A stretch of 64,000 bases of DNA, taken from Roseovarius mucosus. Lineage in GTDB: Bacteria > Pseudomonadota > Alphaproteobacteria > Rhodobacterales > Rhodobacteraceae. Both the position numbers and the translations under genes were made by a program. Under the pieces are notes generated by a model. It saw nothing but the letters and a program-made list of their open reading frames with translations. It was not told the origin of the DNA and ran no database searches. The DNA is taken from NCBI RefSeq assembly GCF_002080415.1, contig NZ_CP020474.1, positions 2,493,501 to 2,557,500 of the forward strand, read 5' to 3'. Below, piece after piece: positions 1 through 7,911 of the stretch (position 1 is its first letter; the number at the start of each line of letters is the position of its first letter).

Positions 1-151
1 GTCGAAAGGTGAACGGAATGAGCAAGGCTACCGCCATGGTCGGCGAGAGGCCCGGAGTGGCCCCAAGGATCAGCCCGCCGATCGTGCCGCCTAAAAGCAG
101 CATGAAGGCCATAGGCGTAAAGACCTCTCCGAAGTAGTAGATGAATTCCAA
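1..151 (-). CDS. tctA: TctA-family tripartite tricarboxylate transporter large permease (N-terminal fragment)
   Basis: The gene runs off the left edge, so only about 50 residues are visible. The protein starts (M)EFIYYFGEVFTPMAF and continues with GGTIGGLILGATPGLSPT, the conserved first membrane segment and PGLSPT motif of TctA permeases. The start is a TTG at 151-149, preceded by GGGAGG at 163-158. TctA is the large membrane subunit that imports di- or tricarboxylates with a TctC periplasmic binding protein and a TctB subunit; any such genes would lie outside the window. It is transcribed divergently from a LacI-type regulator at 262, which probably controls it. The substrate cannot be told from this fragment. 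Confidence 0.85.
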   Translation of the reverse strand, partial: MEFIYYFGEVFTPMAFMLLLGGTIGGLILGATPGLSPTMAVALLIPFTFR

Positions 152-222
152 CGCGCACCTCCCGTTGCGGTCTCCGACGAAAACGCCGGTTGATCTTCTA
201 CGGTAAGTGATGAAAATAGTAA

Positions 223-238
223 TGCAAATGTTTTCATA
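223..238. promoter_or_regulatory. Candidate LacI-family operator
   Basis: ATGCAAATGTTTTCAT is an imperfect 16-bp palindrome of the form ATGnAAAyrTTTnCAT. It fits the usual LacI-family operator shape, though its centre is TG rather than the common CG. It lies in the divergent gap between the tctA start (151) and the LacI-type gene (262), 24 bp before the latter. An extra ATGAAAA at 211-217 makes a second, wider inverted repeat with TTTTCAT. Binding is inferred, not shown. Confidence 0.5.
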
Positions 239-261
239 AAATCCCCGAAATGGTGGTTTAG

Positions 262-1299
262 GTGTCTGATAAATATAATGAAAAAGTGGATATTGTGGCT
301 GTTGCAAAGGCTGCGCGCGTGTCGCCATCGACCGTGTCACGCAGTTTCAATCATCCCAGCCTTGTCAGTCCAGCTACCCGCAAACGCATCACCCGTGCGG
401 TGGAAAAGCTGGGCTATATCCGCAATCGCGCAGCGCAGTCGATGCACGGACGGCGTAACGCGACCATCGGTTTGATTGTGCCGACAATTGATCACGCAAT
501 CTTTGCCGAGGTGATTCAATCCTTTTCCGATTCTATCGACCGGGCGGGTTTCACCCTGCTCATCGCGTCGCATTCCTATGACCTTGATCGTGAATATGCG
601 ATGATGCGCAAACTGATGGAGCATCGCGTCGATGGCATTGCTCTTGTTGGGTTGGAACACTCAGATGCCAGCCTGCGACTTTTGGAGCACCATCGCACCC
701 CGGCGATGGCGCTTTGGAACTACGCTGCCGATTCAGCCTTGCCCTGTGTCGGGGCAGACAACCACGAGGCGGGGCGCAGTGCTGCTGATCATCTTCTCAG
801 CCTTGGTCATCGGGATATCGGGTTGGTTTTCCCCCGCCCCGAGGGCAATGACCGCGCAAGTGCCCGACTCTCTGGCGCGCGTGACCGGCTCTTGGCGGCC
901 GGCGTGCCCCTGATTGCGGATTGGCAGTGGGAGGCACCCTATAGCATTGCGCAGGCCAAGCAGGTGGCGCAGGATCTCTTGCGCCGCGCCCATCGTCCCA
1001 CTGCGCTTTTGTGTGGCAATGACGTGATTGCCCAAGGGGTGATCTATGGCGCGCAAAGCTGTGGCTTGCGGGTTCCCGAAGATCTCTCGGTGATCGGAAT
1101 CGGCGATTTCAAAGGCTCAAGCGAGATGGAGCCAGGCCTGACCACCATCCGTATTCCCGCCCGCAGCATCGGCGAAATTGCAGGTGAGCGGTTCACAGAC
1201 CTGATCACCGGAGCAAGCGAAGATCACTTCCGCATCCGTTGTCCGCTGGAATGCATCGTGCGCGGCACGTCGCGCGCGGTTCACTCAATGGGTGACTGA
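262..1299 (+). CDS. LacI-family transcriptional regulator
   Basis: This 345-residue protein is the normal length for the family. The N-terminal helix-turn-helix covers roughly residues 9-30 (VAVAKAARVSPSTVSRSFNH), followed by the hinge region (GYIRNRAAQSM). The rest, about residues 60-335, is a periplasmic-binding-protein-like sensor domain with the typical IGLIVPTIDH start and the late DLSVIGIGDF motif. The start is a GTG at 262; its ribosome-binding site is weak. It is divergent from a TctA permease gene and ends in a 19-bp convergent overlap with the GntR gene. It most likely represses the neighbouring carboxylate transporter and itself through the palindrome at 223-238. The effector is unknown. 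Confidence 0.9.
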   Translation: MSDKYNEKVDIVAVAKAARVSPSTVSRSFNHPSLVSPATRKRITRAVEKLGYIRNRAAQSMHGRRNATIGLIVPTIDHAIFAEVIQSFSDSIDRAGFTLLIASHSYDLDREYAMMRKLMEHRVDGIALVGLEHSDASLRLLEHHRTPAMALWNYAADSALPCVGADNHEAGRSAADHLLSLGHRDIGLVFPRPEGNDRASARLSGARDRLLAAGVPLIADWQWEAPYSIAQAKQVAQDLLRRAHRPTALLCGNDVIAQGVIYGAQSCGLRVPEDLSVIGIGDFKGSSEMEPGLTTIRIPARSIGEIAGERFTDLITGASEDHFRIRCPLECIVRGTSRAVHSMGD

Positions 1300-2069
1300 A
1301 ACACGAATTCCACGCCGGTCATTGGCCAGCAGCCCCTGTTGAACTCGATTGCCGTTCCATCTGGGGCGCGGTTAATGGCGGTGACATATTGCACCGGGGT
1401 GTTTTCGTTCAGACACAGGATTTCGGCCTCATCGTGTTGTGCGAACCCACCGCTTACACGGGTTTCGGCGCGGCGAAACCAAGGGATGCCTGCCGCTTTG
1501 TAAACCGCGCTGACCGATTGGCCGATTTGGTAGATCTTCTCAAACTCCGGGAAGCGGTGTGCGGGTAATTCCTTGCGCGTGAAATAGATCGGCGCGCCGT
1601 CCAGCAGGCGCATCCGGTGCAACACGATCACCCGATCGGTTGGTTCCAGATCAAAGAGACGCGCGGCCTCGGGGCTGGGGCAGGCGCGTTCCAATCGGAG
1701 GGTGCGCGATGTCACCTCGGCGTCGCAATCAATCAGCGAGTCGGCAAAGCGCATATCGTTGCGGATCACAAAGGCGCGTGGCACCTGTCGTACGAAAATG
1801 CCTACACCTTTACGCGCCTGCAATTTGCCCTCGCTTTGCAAGAGCGCCAGAGCGCGGCGCATGGTGACACGGTTAACCTGAAACATATCGGCCAACTGGA
1901 CCTCACCGGGCAGGCGGCTGCCGGGGGTCACGACAGCCCCCTCAATCGCTTGAGCCAGACGATCATAGATTTGCAGCCAGATTGGGCGTGTGGACCGGGC
2001 ATCATAGGCCGTGCACGCAAGCGCCGCGAGTCCGGCCTCGGCGCGTGAGAGATCAGACAGGTCAGCCAC
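1281..2069 (-). CDS. GntR-family (HutC/PhnF subfamily) transcriptional regulator
   Basis: The protein has 262 residues. A winged helix-turn-helix spans about residues 28-95 (IYDRLAQAIEGAVVTPGSRLPG, then NRVTMRRALALLQSEGKL). A UTRA ligand-binding domain follows from about residue 115 to 255. This is the HutC/PhnF type. Its ATG at 2069 overlaps the end of phnM by 8 bp, so the two genes are co-transcribed and coupled. That pairing supports a role in controlling the phosphonate genes, probably through a GTnTAnAC-type site in the phnM-phnD gap. It could instead sense a product of PhnM. The subfamily is clear; the ligand is not. Confidence 0.88.
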   Translation of the reverse strand: MADLSDLSRAEAGLAALACTAYDARSTRPIWLQIYDRLAQAIEGAVVTPGSRLPGEVQLADMFQVNRVTMRRALALLQSEGKLQARKGVGIFVRQVPRAFVIRNDMRFADSLIDCDAEVTSRTLRLERACPSPEAARLFDLEPTDRVIVLHRMRLLDGAPIYFTRKELPAHRFPEFEKIYQIGQSVSAVYKAAGIPWFRRAETRVSGGFAQHDEAEILCLNENTPVQYVTAINRAPDGTAIEFNRGCWPMTGVEFVFQSPIE

Positions 2070-3186
2070 GGGCTAACACCTTTCTACCTTGGACGAACAC
2101 CGCCTCGATCCTACGTGTGTCCGGGTTTACCACAAGGATATCCGCTCGTTTGCCAACGTCCAATGTGCCGCGGTCCCGCAGCCCGACAGCCTCAGCAGGA
2201 TTGGCCGAGACCAAGGCCCAAGCCTGCGCAAGTGGCAGAACATCAGCATCGTGCAGCCGCCAAACGGCATGAAATGGTGCGGGATAATAATAGTCAGACG
2301 CCAATACCGTGCAAAGACCTGCCCGAACCGCCTCGGTCGCACAGAGTGCGCCATTGTGACTTTCGCCGCGCAGCGCGTTGGGCCCGCCGAGGATCACTGG
2401 CTCATCCGCGATGCGCGCCTCTTGCGCCGCCTCTTGGGTCATCGGGAACTCTGCCAATGTCACGCCGCGCGCGCGTCCCGTGCGACGATCCTCTTGCGTC
2501 ATATCATCATGCGACAGCACCGGGCGGCCCAGTTGGACGGCCTCTGCGCATATCCGATCTATCGCTTCGGGCACCTCATCCCGACGGGCGAGAACCGCCG
2601 CAATCGCAGCCTTGGCATCGGTGGGCGCAAGGCCCATGCGCACCGCCATCCGCTTGAGTTTGGCGCTCTCCTCGCTCAGCTTGTGATTGGCACTTGTGTG
2701 ATCATTGAGCGATAGGATGTCGCCCGACCGCCGTGCCAACCAACCCAGAACTTCGTCTATATGGTCGAGTGCAAAAGTCTCCCACCGGATATTCAGCCGA
2801 GTGTCGCAGTCGAGCGTCGGCGCGACGCGCTCCAGCGCCGATAGGAGGGCGCGCGTGATCTCTATATCACGCAATCCCGGCTCCCACGACACCGTCAGCC
2901 CGTGATAGGCGGTTGTGATGCCGTTGGAGATGAGCTGCGCATCCGCCTCGCGATACGCAAGATCGTAGGGAAAATGCACCCCCGGACGCGGCTGAACCAG
3001 GGCCTCGAACCCATCGCCGTGCAGGTCAATGATACCGGGCAGGATCAACCGGCCGGCTGCGTTGTAGGATTCGGCCTCTGGTGCCGGTTCTTGCGTGATC
3101 CGACCGTTGGTCACATGCAGGGGCTGCGCCGCAAAAGTTCCGCCCAAGAGCATCTGACCGCCGGTGAGTGTCCAGTTATTCGTCAT
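2062..3186 (-). CDS. phnM: PhnM-like alpha-D-ribose 1-methylphosphonate 5-triphosphate diphosphatase (amidohydrolase superfamily)
   Basis: About 374 residues, the usual PhnM length. Visible family motifs are LPGIIDLHGDGFE (metal site), NGITTAYHG, VLSHDDMTQ, LAEFPMTQEAA, GGPNALRGESHNG and ASDYYYPA. They match PhnM at its metal-binding and triphosphate-handling positions. The first motif reads HGD where E. coli PhnM, as I recall it, has HTD, which suggests a distinct clade. I chose the ATG at 3186 because GGAGA sits about 9 bp upstream; an ATG at 3204 would add six residues. PhnM normally removes pyrophosphate from ribose 1-phosphonate 5-triphosphate in the C-P lyase pathway. Here no phnGHIJKL genes are nearby, so the true substrate is uncertain. 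Confidence 0.82.
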   Translation of the reverse strand: MTNNWTLTGGQMLLGGTFAAQPLHVTNGRITQEPAPEAESYNAAGRLILPGIIDLHGDGFEALVQPRPGVHFPYDLAYREADAQLISNGITTAYHGLTVSWEPGLRDIEITRALLSALERVAPTLDCDTRLNIRWETFALDHIDEVLGWLARRSGDILSLNDHTSANHKLSEESAKLKRMAVRMGLAPTDAKAAIAAVLARRDEVPEAIDRICAEAVQLGRPVLSHDDMTQEDRRTGRARGVTLAEFPMTQEAAQEARIADEPVILGGPNALRGESHNGALCATEAVRAGLCTVLASDYYYPAPFHAVWRLHDADVLPLAQAWALVSANPAEAVGLRDRGTLDVGKRADILVVNPDTRRIEAVFVQGRKVLARG

Positions 3187-3202
3187 GTCGTCGCAAATCT
3201 CC

Positions 3203-3220
3203 ATGTCACGAAAGTGTCAA
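3203..3220 (+). promoter_or_regulatory. Candidate PHO box (PhoB site) before phnD
   Basis: The sequence ATGTCACGAAAGTGTCAA contains two TGTCA direct repeats (3204-3208 and 3215-3219) exactly 11 bp apart. This is the spacing and core of the PhoB consensus (two CTGTCA-type repeats in 18 bp). A possible -10 (TATGCC) begins 10 bp downstream at 3231. The orientation fits activation of phnDCE under phosphate starvation. PhnM transcription from the other strand begins close by and may also be affected. Confidence 0.6.
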
Positions 3221-3255
3221 CCGAATCCCGTATGCCTCGGTTGTGTGACGATCCT

Positions 3256-3263
3256 GTATACAC
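3256..3263. promoter_or_regulatory. Candidate HutC/GntR-type operator
   Basis: GTATACAC fits the GTnTAnAC core bound by HutC-subfamily GntR regulators and lies in the larger near-palindrome CTGTATACACAG (3254-3265). It is 40 bp before phnD and downstream of the PHO box, a suitable place for repression. A second inverted repeat, CAACCGA (3218-3224) with TCGGTTG (3237-3243), lies between the two sites. Assignment to the regulator at 1281-2069 is inference. Confidence 0.4.
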
Positions 3264-3302
3264 AGCAACCCTGATTTGCCCCGAACCCACCGGAGACCTC
3301 TC

Positions 3303-4160
3303 ATGATCCGTTCCCTGCTCGCCGCTGCTGCGGTATCCCTTGCCAGCACTTTGCCTGCCTTTGCAGAGCCGCTGAAATTCGCCGTGACTGACATTGAGGG
3401 GCTCGAAGCCCTGCAACAGGAGTTTGGTGCGTTCGAGGCAAAACTCGAAGAGATGACAGGTCAGGAAATCGAGCTTTTCCCGGTCAGTTCGCGCACTGCG
3501 GCCGTAGAAGCGCTCAATCAGGAACAGGTGGATCTGGTTCTAACTGGCCCGGCTGAATATGTCGTCATCAAGGAGTTGACGGATGCACAGATCGTAACCG
3601 CATGGCAGCGCCCGAATTACTTTGCGCAGATCGTCACCCTTTCGGACGGGCCGATCAAATCGGTGCAGGACCTCAAGGATAAGGTCGTGACCTTTGGGTC
3701 TGTCGGTTCGACATCGCAGCACCTTGGGCCTGCGCAGGTTCTGGCTGATTTCGGTCTTGTGTATAACAAGGATTACCAGCCACAGATCATTTCCCGTAAC
3801 ACGGCGATCGAGGCGCTGATCCGGGGGGATGTTGCGGCGGTCGGCATGAACGAAAGCCACCTTGGCCGCATTCGCGAAGCCTTTCCAGATGTGTCCTTTA
3901 CCGTCGTCGCCCGTGGTCGAGATCTGCCCAATGATATTCTTGTTGCACGGTCTGGCATCGACGCGGACGCTGTTGCCGCCGTCAAATCAGCGTTTGTGGA
4001 CCACGCAGAAGAGTTGATGTCAGCGATCCTGACCGGAGAGGACAACCAGAAATTCAAGGGTGGGTTCTTTCTGACCAATGTGCAGGACAGCGACTATGAC
4101 TATGTCCGCTCCATGTATGGCACCATTGGCGTGGATACCAAATCCTTTGTCGGAAACTGA
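3303..4160 (+). CDS. phnD: PhnD-like phosphonate/phosphite ABC transporter substrate-binding protein
   Basis: The protein is 285 residues from the ATG at 3303, which gives a clean signal peptide ending ...SLASTLPAFA before EPLKFAVTD. It is a periplasmic binding protein of the PhnD/PtxB/Phn-D-like type. Visible features are FAVTDIEGLE, SSRTAAVEALNQEQVDLVLTGPAEY, VTFGSVGSTSQHLGPAQVL and the late AVGMNESHL. The STSQHLGP stretch corresponds to the family loop that contacts the phosphonate oxygens. It is the first gene of phnD-phnC-phnE and follows a PHO box. Phosphonate, phosphite or a phosphate ester are all possible ligands. Confidence 0.87.
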   Translation: MIRSLLAAAAVSLASTLPAFAEPLKFAVTDIEGLEALQQEFGAFEAKLEEMTGQEIELFPVSSRTAAVEALNQEQVDLVLTGPAEYVVIKELTDAQIVTAWQRPNYFAQIVTLSDGPIKSVQDLKDKVVTFGSVGSTSQHLGPAQVLADFGLVYNKDYQPQIISRNTAIEALIRGDVAAVGMNESHLGRIREAFPDVSFTVVARGRDLPNDILVARSGIDADAVAAVKSAFVDHAEELMSAILTGEDNQKFKGGFFLTNVQDSDYDYVRSMYGTIGVDTKSFVGN

Positions 4161-4223
4161 CAGGGCTTCATTCCACAAGGCCGGGGTGTGTGCCCACGGC
4201 CTTACGCACTCCGGAGACTGGTG

Positions 4224-5027
4224 ATGCAGGTTCTAGAGCGGACCACTACAAGCGCGCCCGAGGGTCGTGCGGCCGATGTCGCACCGCTGATCGTCGCACG
4301 TGGCCTGACCAAGGCCTATGACACTCGCGCAACCGTGCTTCAGGGAATTGATCTCGAAATCCAAGAGGGCGAGCGTGTCGCCCTGATTGGTGCCAACGGT
4401 TCGGGGAAATCCACCCTCCTCAAGAGCTTGATTGGGCTGCATTCGATTTCTGATGGTACGCTTAGCTGTTTTGGTCATCCGGTCGGCCCAGAGGCAGGGC
4501 GCGCTCAGCGATTGCGCATGCGGCGTCAGACCGGCTTTGTTTTTCAGAAACATTGCCTCGTGCGACGCCGCTCGGTGCTGTCGAATGTGATCCATGGCCT
4601 GTTCGGCGAGCCGGGAAGTTGGCGCGCTTTTTCTCATAGCCTTGCGCCGCTCGAGTGGCGCAACCGCGCCATGCAGGCGCTTGCAGATGTCGATCTAGAG
4701 CATAAGGCGTTGCACCGTGCGGATGCCCTCTCAGGTGGACAGCAACAGCGTGTTGCCATCGCCCGCGCGATTGTGCGCAGACCGAGGCTGTTGATTGCCG
4801 ATGAACCAGCAGCCAGCCTTGATCCGCTGTCCGGCCACAACGTGATGGAGCTTTTTACCCATCTGTGCCGCACGCAGGGCATTACGTTGATTTATACCTC
4901 GCATGATATGGCGCATGCCATGGATTATGCTGACCGGATTGTCGCGCTAAAGCGCGGAAAGGTATTCTTTGACCGACCTGTGACCAAGGTTGCGCCTGCT
5001 GATCTCAAGGACACGTTCGATGATTGA
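4224..5027 (+). CDS. phnC: PhnC-like phosphonate ABC transporter ATP-binding protein
   Basis: The ATG at 4224 has GGAG at 4213-4216 and gives a 267-residue protein. Walker A is GANGSGKST (near residues 56-64). The ABC signature is LSGGQQQRVAIARA, Walker B is [13 protein letters not shown], and the switch histidine lies in YTSHDMAHAMDYADRI. The stretch FVFQKHCLVRRRSVLSNV after Walker A is typical of PhnC. It energises uptake together with PhnD and PhnE. Its end overlaps the phnE start by 8 bp, indicating translational coupling. About 25 residues precede the conserved domain. Confidence 0.9.
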   Translation: MQVLERTTTSAPEGRAADVAPLIVARGLTKAYDTRATVLQGIDLEIQEGERVALIGANGSGKSTLLKSLIGLHSISDGTLSCFGHPVGPEAGRAQRLRMRRQTGFVFQKHCLVRRRSVLSNVIHGLFGEPGSWRAFSHSLAPLEWRNRAMQALADVDLEHKALHRADALSGGQQQRVAIARAIVRRPRLLIADEPAASLDPLSGHNVMELFTHLCRTQGITLIYTSHDMAHAMDYADRIVALKRGKVFFDRPVTKVAPADLKDTFDD

Positions 5028-5820
5028 TCGCCGGGTTCAGGCCCCTGACAGGTTTCGACGGTTTTCAACGCTGAACTTTGTCTTGATCGTCGCACTTGCG
5101 GCGATCCTCCTTACCTCCATGGAGCAAGTCGCCCCCTCGCCCAAGCAGCTGGCTGACGGGTTACCCGGTATGGCAAACTTGGTCGGTCGGATGCTGCCAC
5201 CCAACACAGAACCGGATTTTCTGGCGCGTATCGCGGTGAGGATGGTCGAAACCTTTCAGATTGCCTTGGTCGGCGCAGCCATCGGTATTGCCCTCAGCCT
5301 GCCTATTGCGTGGTGCGCAGCGCGGGGTGTGTCCCCGCTCGGGCGCGGCAATGTTTTGGTCAAGGCGGCTATCTCGTTCTTGCGCACGGTGCCTGATCTG
5401 GTCTGGGCGCTAATCTTCGTGGCTTCGATCGGGCTTGGGGCTGTGGCGGGGACGATGACCATCATGGTCGATACCATCGGGTTTTGCGGGCGTTTCTTTG
5501 CCGAGGCGATGGAGGATGCCGAGAAGGAGCCGCAAGAGGCGCTCGCGGCCATCGGTGCAAACAGACCGTCAATCCTGATCGGGGCCATCCTGCCCGATAT
5601 CATGCCGTCACTGATCAACTCCTCGCTGTTTGCATTGGAAAAGGCGGTCCGTTCTTCCGTCGTGTTGGGGCTGGTCGGGGCAGGGGGCATTGGTCAGGAA
5701 CTCAAGGTTGCCTTTGATCTTTTTCAGTATCGCAATGCCTCGATGATCATTCTGGCGATCTTTGTGATTGTTCTGCTGATGGAAGTTTGCACAGACAAAT
5801 TGCGCGCCCGCCTGCAGTGA
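5020..5820 (+). CDS. phnE: PhnE-like phosphonate ABC transporter permease
   Basis: A 266-residue inner-membrane protein with about six hydrophobic segments, the usual PhnE size. The binding-protein-dependent permease EAA loop is visible as QEALAAIGANRPSILIGAILPD, and the C-terminal part contains VLGLVGAGGIGQELKVAFDLFQY, which is characteristic of PhnE. The ATG at 5020 overlaps the phnC stop. It is the last gene of the phnDCE operon. A 128-bp gap follows before the peptidase gene, without a clear terminator hairpin. Confidence 0.9.
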   Translation: MIDRRVQAPDRFRRFSTLNFVLIVALAAILLTSMEQVAPSPKQLADGLPGMANLVGRMLPPNTEPDFLARIAVRMVETFQIALVGAAIGIALSLPIAWCAARGVSPLGRGNVLVKAAISFLRTVPDLVWALIFVASIGLGAVAGTMTIMVDTIGFCGRFFAEAMEDAEKEPQEALAAIGANRPSILIGAILPDIMPSLINSSLFALEKAVRSSVVLGLVGAGGIGQELKVAFDLFQYRNASMIILAIFVIVLLMEVCTDKLRARLQ

Positions 5821-5948
5821 TCGCCCACAGAAGACGGGTGTGAGGCCTCAAATTGTCTTCTATGGTCAAGGCCAACCGCGACGATTCGCCGGGCATGGTG
5901 TCCGCGACTCCACCTGTCGACCGGAACCTTTAATCGGCAGGAGCCGTC

Positions 5949-7064
5949 ATGACCGCCTTTCCCCGTCTCCAATCCCGCCTTGCAGACCTACGCACCCGTA
6001 TGGAAGCTACGGGGACTGATCTTGTGGCACTTGGACCGTCGAGCCATATGGCATGGCTCTCGGGCGTGCATCCGCATGGCGACGAGCGGCCCGTGATGCT
6101 GTTGGTCACGCGCGATTATGCCGGGTTTCTCATGCCCTCACTCAATGCCGCCTCAGCGCGGCAATCAACGGATTTACCATTTCATTTGTGGCGGGATGAC
6201 GAAGGTCCGCATGCGGCGCTCCAAGACATCCTGAGCACCTGTCAGGCAAACCGCCCGGGCCTATCGGTCGTGCTCGATGAAACCATGCGTACGGATTTTT
6301 CGCTGTTGCTGCTGGATCATCTTCAGGCCCCGAACCGACGTTTTACCGACGATACGGTCGGTGCGCTGCGAGCCTGCAAAGACGCCGCAGAATTCGACGC
6401 GATCAAGGCTGCGCACCTGCTCAATGATCGGGCGGTTGAGGCCGCTTTTGACGCGCTCCGCTTGGGCATGACCGAGCGCGAATTGGTTCAGATTATTCAG
6501 GATTTCTATGGGGCAAATGGCGCGACGCTGGAATTCTGCTCGGTCTGCTTTGGCCCATCGGGGTCCTTTCCGCACCATACGCCCGGCGCGACGCGGTTGG
6601 AGCGCGACATGCCCGTGTTGCTCGATACGGGCTGCCGTCTCAATGGGTATCCATCTGATATGACGCGATGCGGCTATTTTGGAACGCCCGATGCCACCTA
6701 TACTGAAGTATTCGCGGTGGTGGATCAGGCTGTGCGCGCCGCTCTCGCTGCGGCGCGCCCCGGCGCATTGGCGCGTGACGTCGACAAGGCGGCGCGCGAT
6801 GTGATCACCGCCGCTGGATATGGCGACCGTTTCTTGCACCGCACTGGTCACGGGCTTGGCATCGACATCCACGAGCCGCCCTACATTACCGCAACGTCTG
6901 AGACGCCGCTGTCGGTTGGCAATGTCTTTTCCATCGAGCCGGGCATCTATCTCGAGGGTCGCTTTGGGCTGCGGCTTGAGGAAATCGTGATCCTGCGGCC
7001 CCAAGGTCCAGAGGTGTTTTCCAACATGCCACGTGATTTGATCGTGCGCCCATCGGTTGGGTGA
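5949..7064 (+). CDS. M24-family metallopeptidase (Xaa-Pro dipeptidase/creatinase fold)
   Basis: A 371-residue pita-bread-fold enzyme. Residues about 1-130 form the creatinase-type N-terminal domain. The catalytic domain carries the dinuclear metal ligands in order: LLDTGCRLNGYPSDMTR (two Asp), HRTGHGLGIDIHEPP (His), SIEPGIYL (Glu) and LRLEEIVIL (Glu). Likely activity is cleavage of Xaa-Pro di- or tripeptides in the cytoplasm. It stands before an XRE-cupin regulator and a DppABCDF importer, which suggests that it processes what that transporter brings in. M24 members also include creatinase and ectoine hydrolase, so substrate assignment is open. Confidence 0.85.
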   Translation: MTAFPRLQSRLADLRTRMEATGTDLVALGPSSHMAWLSGVHPHGDERPVMLLVTRDYAGFLMPSLNAASARQSTDLPFHLWRDDEGPHAALQDILSTCQANRPGLSVVLDETMRTDFSLLLLDHLQAPNRRFTDDTVGALRACKDAAEFDAIKAAHLLNDRAVEAAFDALRLGMTERELVQIIQDFYGANGATLEFCSVCFGPSGSFPHHTPGATRLERDMPVLLDTGCRLNGYPSDMTRCGYFGTPDATYTEVFAVVDQAVRAALAAARPGALARDVDKAARDVITAAGYGDRFLHRTGHGLGIDIHEPPYITATSETPLSVGNVFSIEPGIYLEGRFGLRLEEIVILRPQGPEVFSNMPRDLIVRPSVG

Positions 7065-7114
7065 TCAGGCGGAAACATCCTATGCGTGTGGGGCAATATA
7101 GGTCCGCTTCGGTG

Positions 7115-7146
7115 ACAAAAAATTTTCCAGATGGAAAAATTTTTGT
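7115..7146. promoter_or_regulatory. Long palindrome, probable operator upstream of the XRE-cupin gene
   Basis: Two 15-bp arms (7115-7129 and 7132-7146) are reverse complements at 14 of 15 positions and are separated by only 2 bp. The inner half-sites read TTTTCCA and TGGAAAA. Extra TTTTCCA and TTTCCA copies occur at 7155-7161 and at 7884-7889, just before dppA. The element lies in the 145-bp gap before the regulator and contains no gene. It is most simply an autoregulatory operator, although as RNA it could also form a hairpin ending the upstream transcript. Confidence 0.55.
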
Positions 7147-7209
7147 TGCAATGCTTTTCCATTTCGTCTGATGTGGGCCTCACGAAAGCCTTCTGACCCA
7201 AGGATGCCG

Positions 7210-7833
7210 ATGACTCATACACCTGCCGGTGCGCCGCTCGCCTTGGGGCGCCGCATAAGAAAACGCCGGCAGCTCATGTCGATGACCTTGCAGGATCTCA
7301 GCAACGGATGTGGAGTATCTGTGAGCTATCTTAGCCAAATCGAGCGCGATAATGCGGTGCCCACCTTGGGCACCCTAGCCGAGATTGCGGCGGCGCTCGA
7401 TGTCAGCATCGACCACTTTATCGCGACCCCGCGACAGGCAGATAGCGTGACACGCGCAGAGACGCGCCCGCAGTTTTCCATTTCGGGTACCTCGATCATC
7501 TACGAACAGATCGGCGCCGAATTTCCGGGGCATGAGCTCACATCGTTTATCCTCAATGTCCCGCCCGGCTACGAATCTGAAACCGTGCAACATTCCGGCG
7601 AAGAGTTGATTTTCGTGCTCGATGGTGAGGTGCTGCAAGTGGTGAACGGTCAACAGTTTCTACTGCGGACCGGCGATAGTATGCATTACCTCGGTCAGCA
7701 TCCGCATTCTTGGTCCAACGTTAGCGAACGTTGGGCGCGCCTGCTATGGACAGGCAAGATGCTGCATGGGGCAACCCCTTCTTCCTATGTGCCGCGCACA
7801 GGCGCGGAGACCCAACAACCTGACATCCCCTGA
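7210..7833 (+). CDS. XRE-family regulator with C-terminal cupin domain
   Basis: The ATG at 7210 is preceded by AAGG with proper spacing; ATGs at 7204 and 7171 would give longer forms. The 207-residue protein has a helix-turn-helix near residues 20-70 (MTLQDLSNGCGVSVSYLSQIERDN) and a cupin barrel near residues 110-190 (PGYESETVQHSGEELIFVLDG, then DSMHYLGQHPHSW). This architecture is that of the PuuR/YdcN-like group, which senses small molecules in the cupin. It sits between an M24 peptidase and a peptide transporter and is likely their local regulator through the TTTTCCA-type sites at 7115-7146. Confidence 0.88.
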   Translation: MTHTPAGAPLALGRRIRKRRQLMSMTLQDLSNGCGVSVSYLSQIERDNAVPTLGTLAEIAAALDVSIDHFIATPRQADSVTRAETRPQFSISGTSIIYEQIGAEFPGHELTSFILNVPPGYESETVQHSGEELIFVLDGEVLQVVNGQQFLLRTGDSMHYLGQHPHSWSNVSERWARLLWTGKMLHGATPSSYVPRTGAETQQPDIP

Positions 7834-7911
7834 ACGACGCCACAGCATGTCGCGCAGGTATCAGCCGGGTTAACCGGCGCACCTTTCCAAATCCAACAAG
7901 GAGAATAACCC

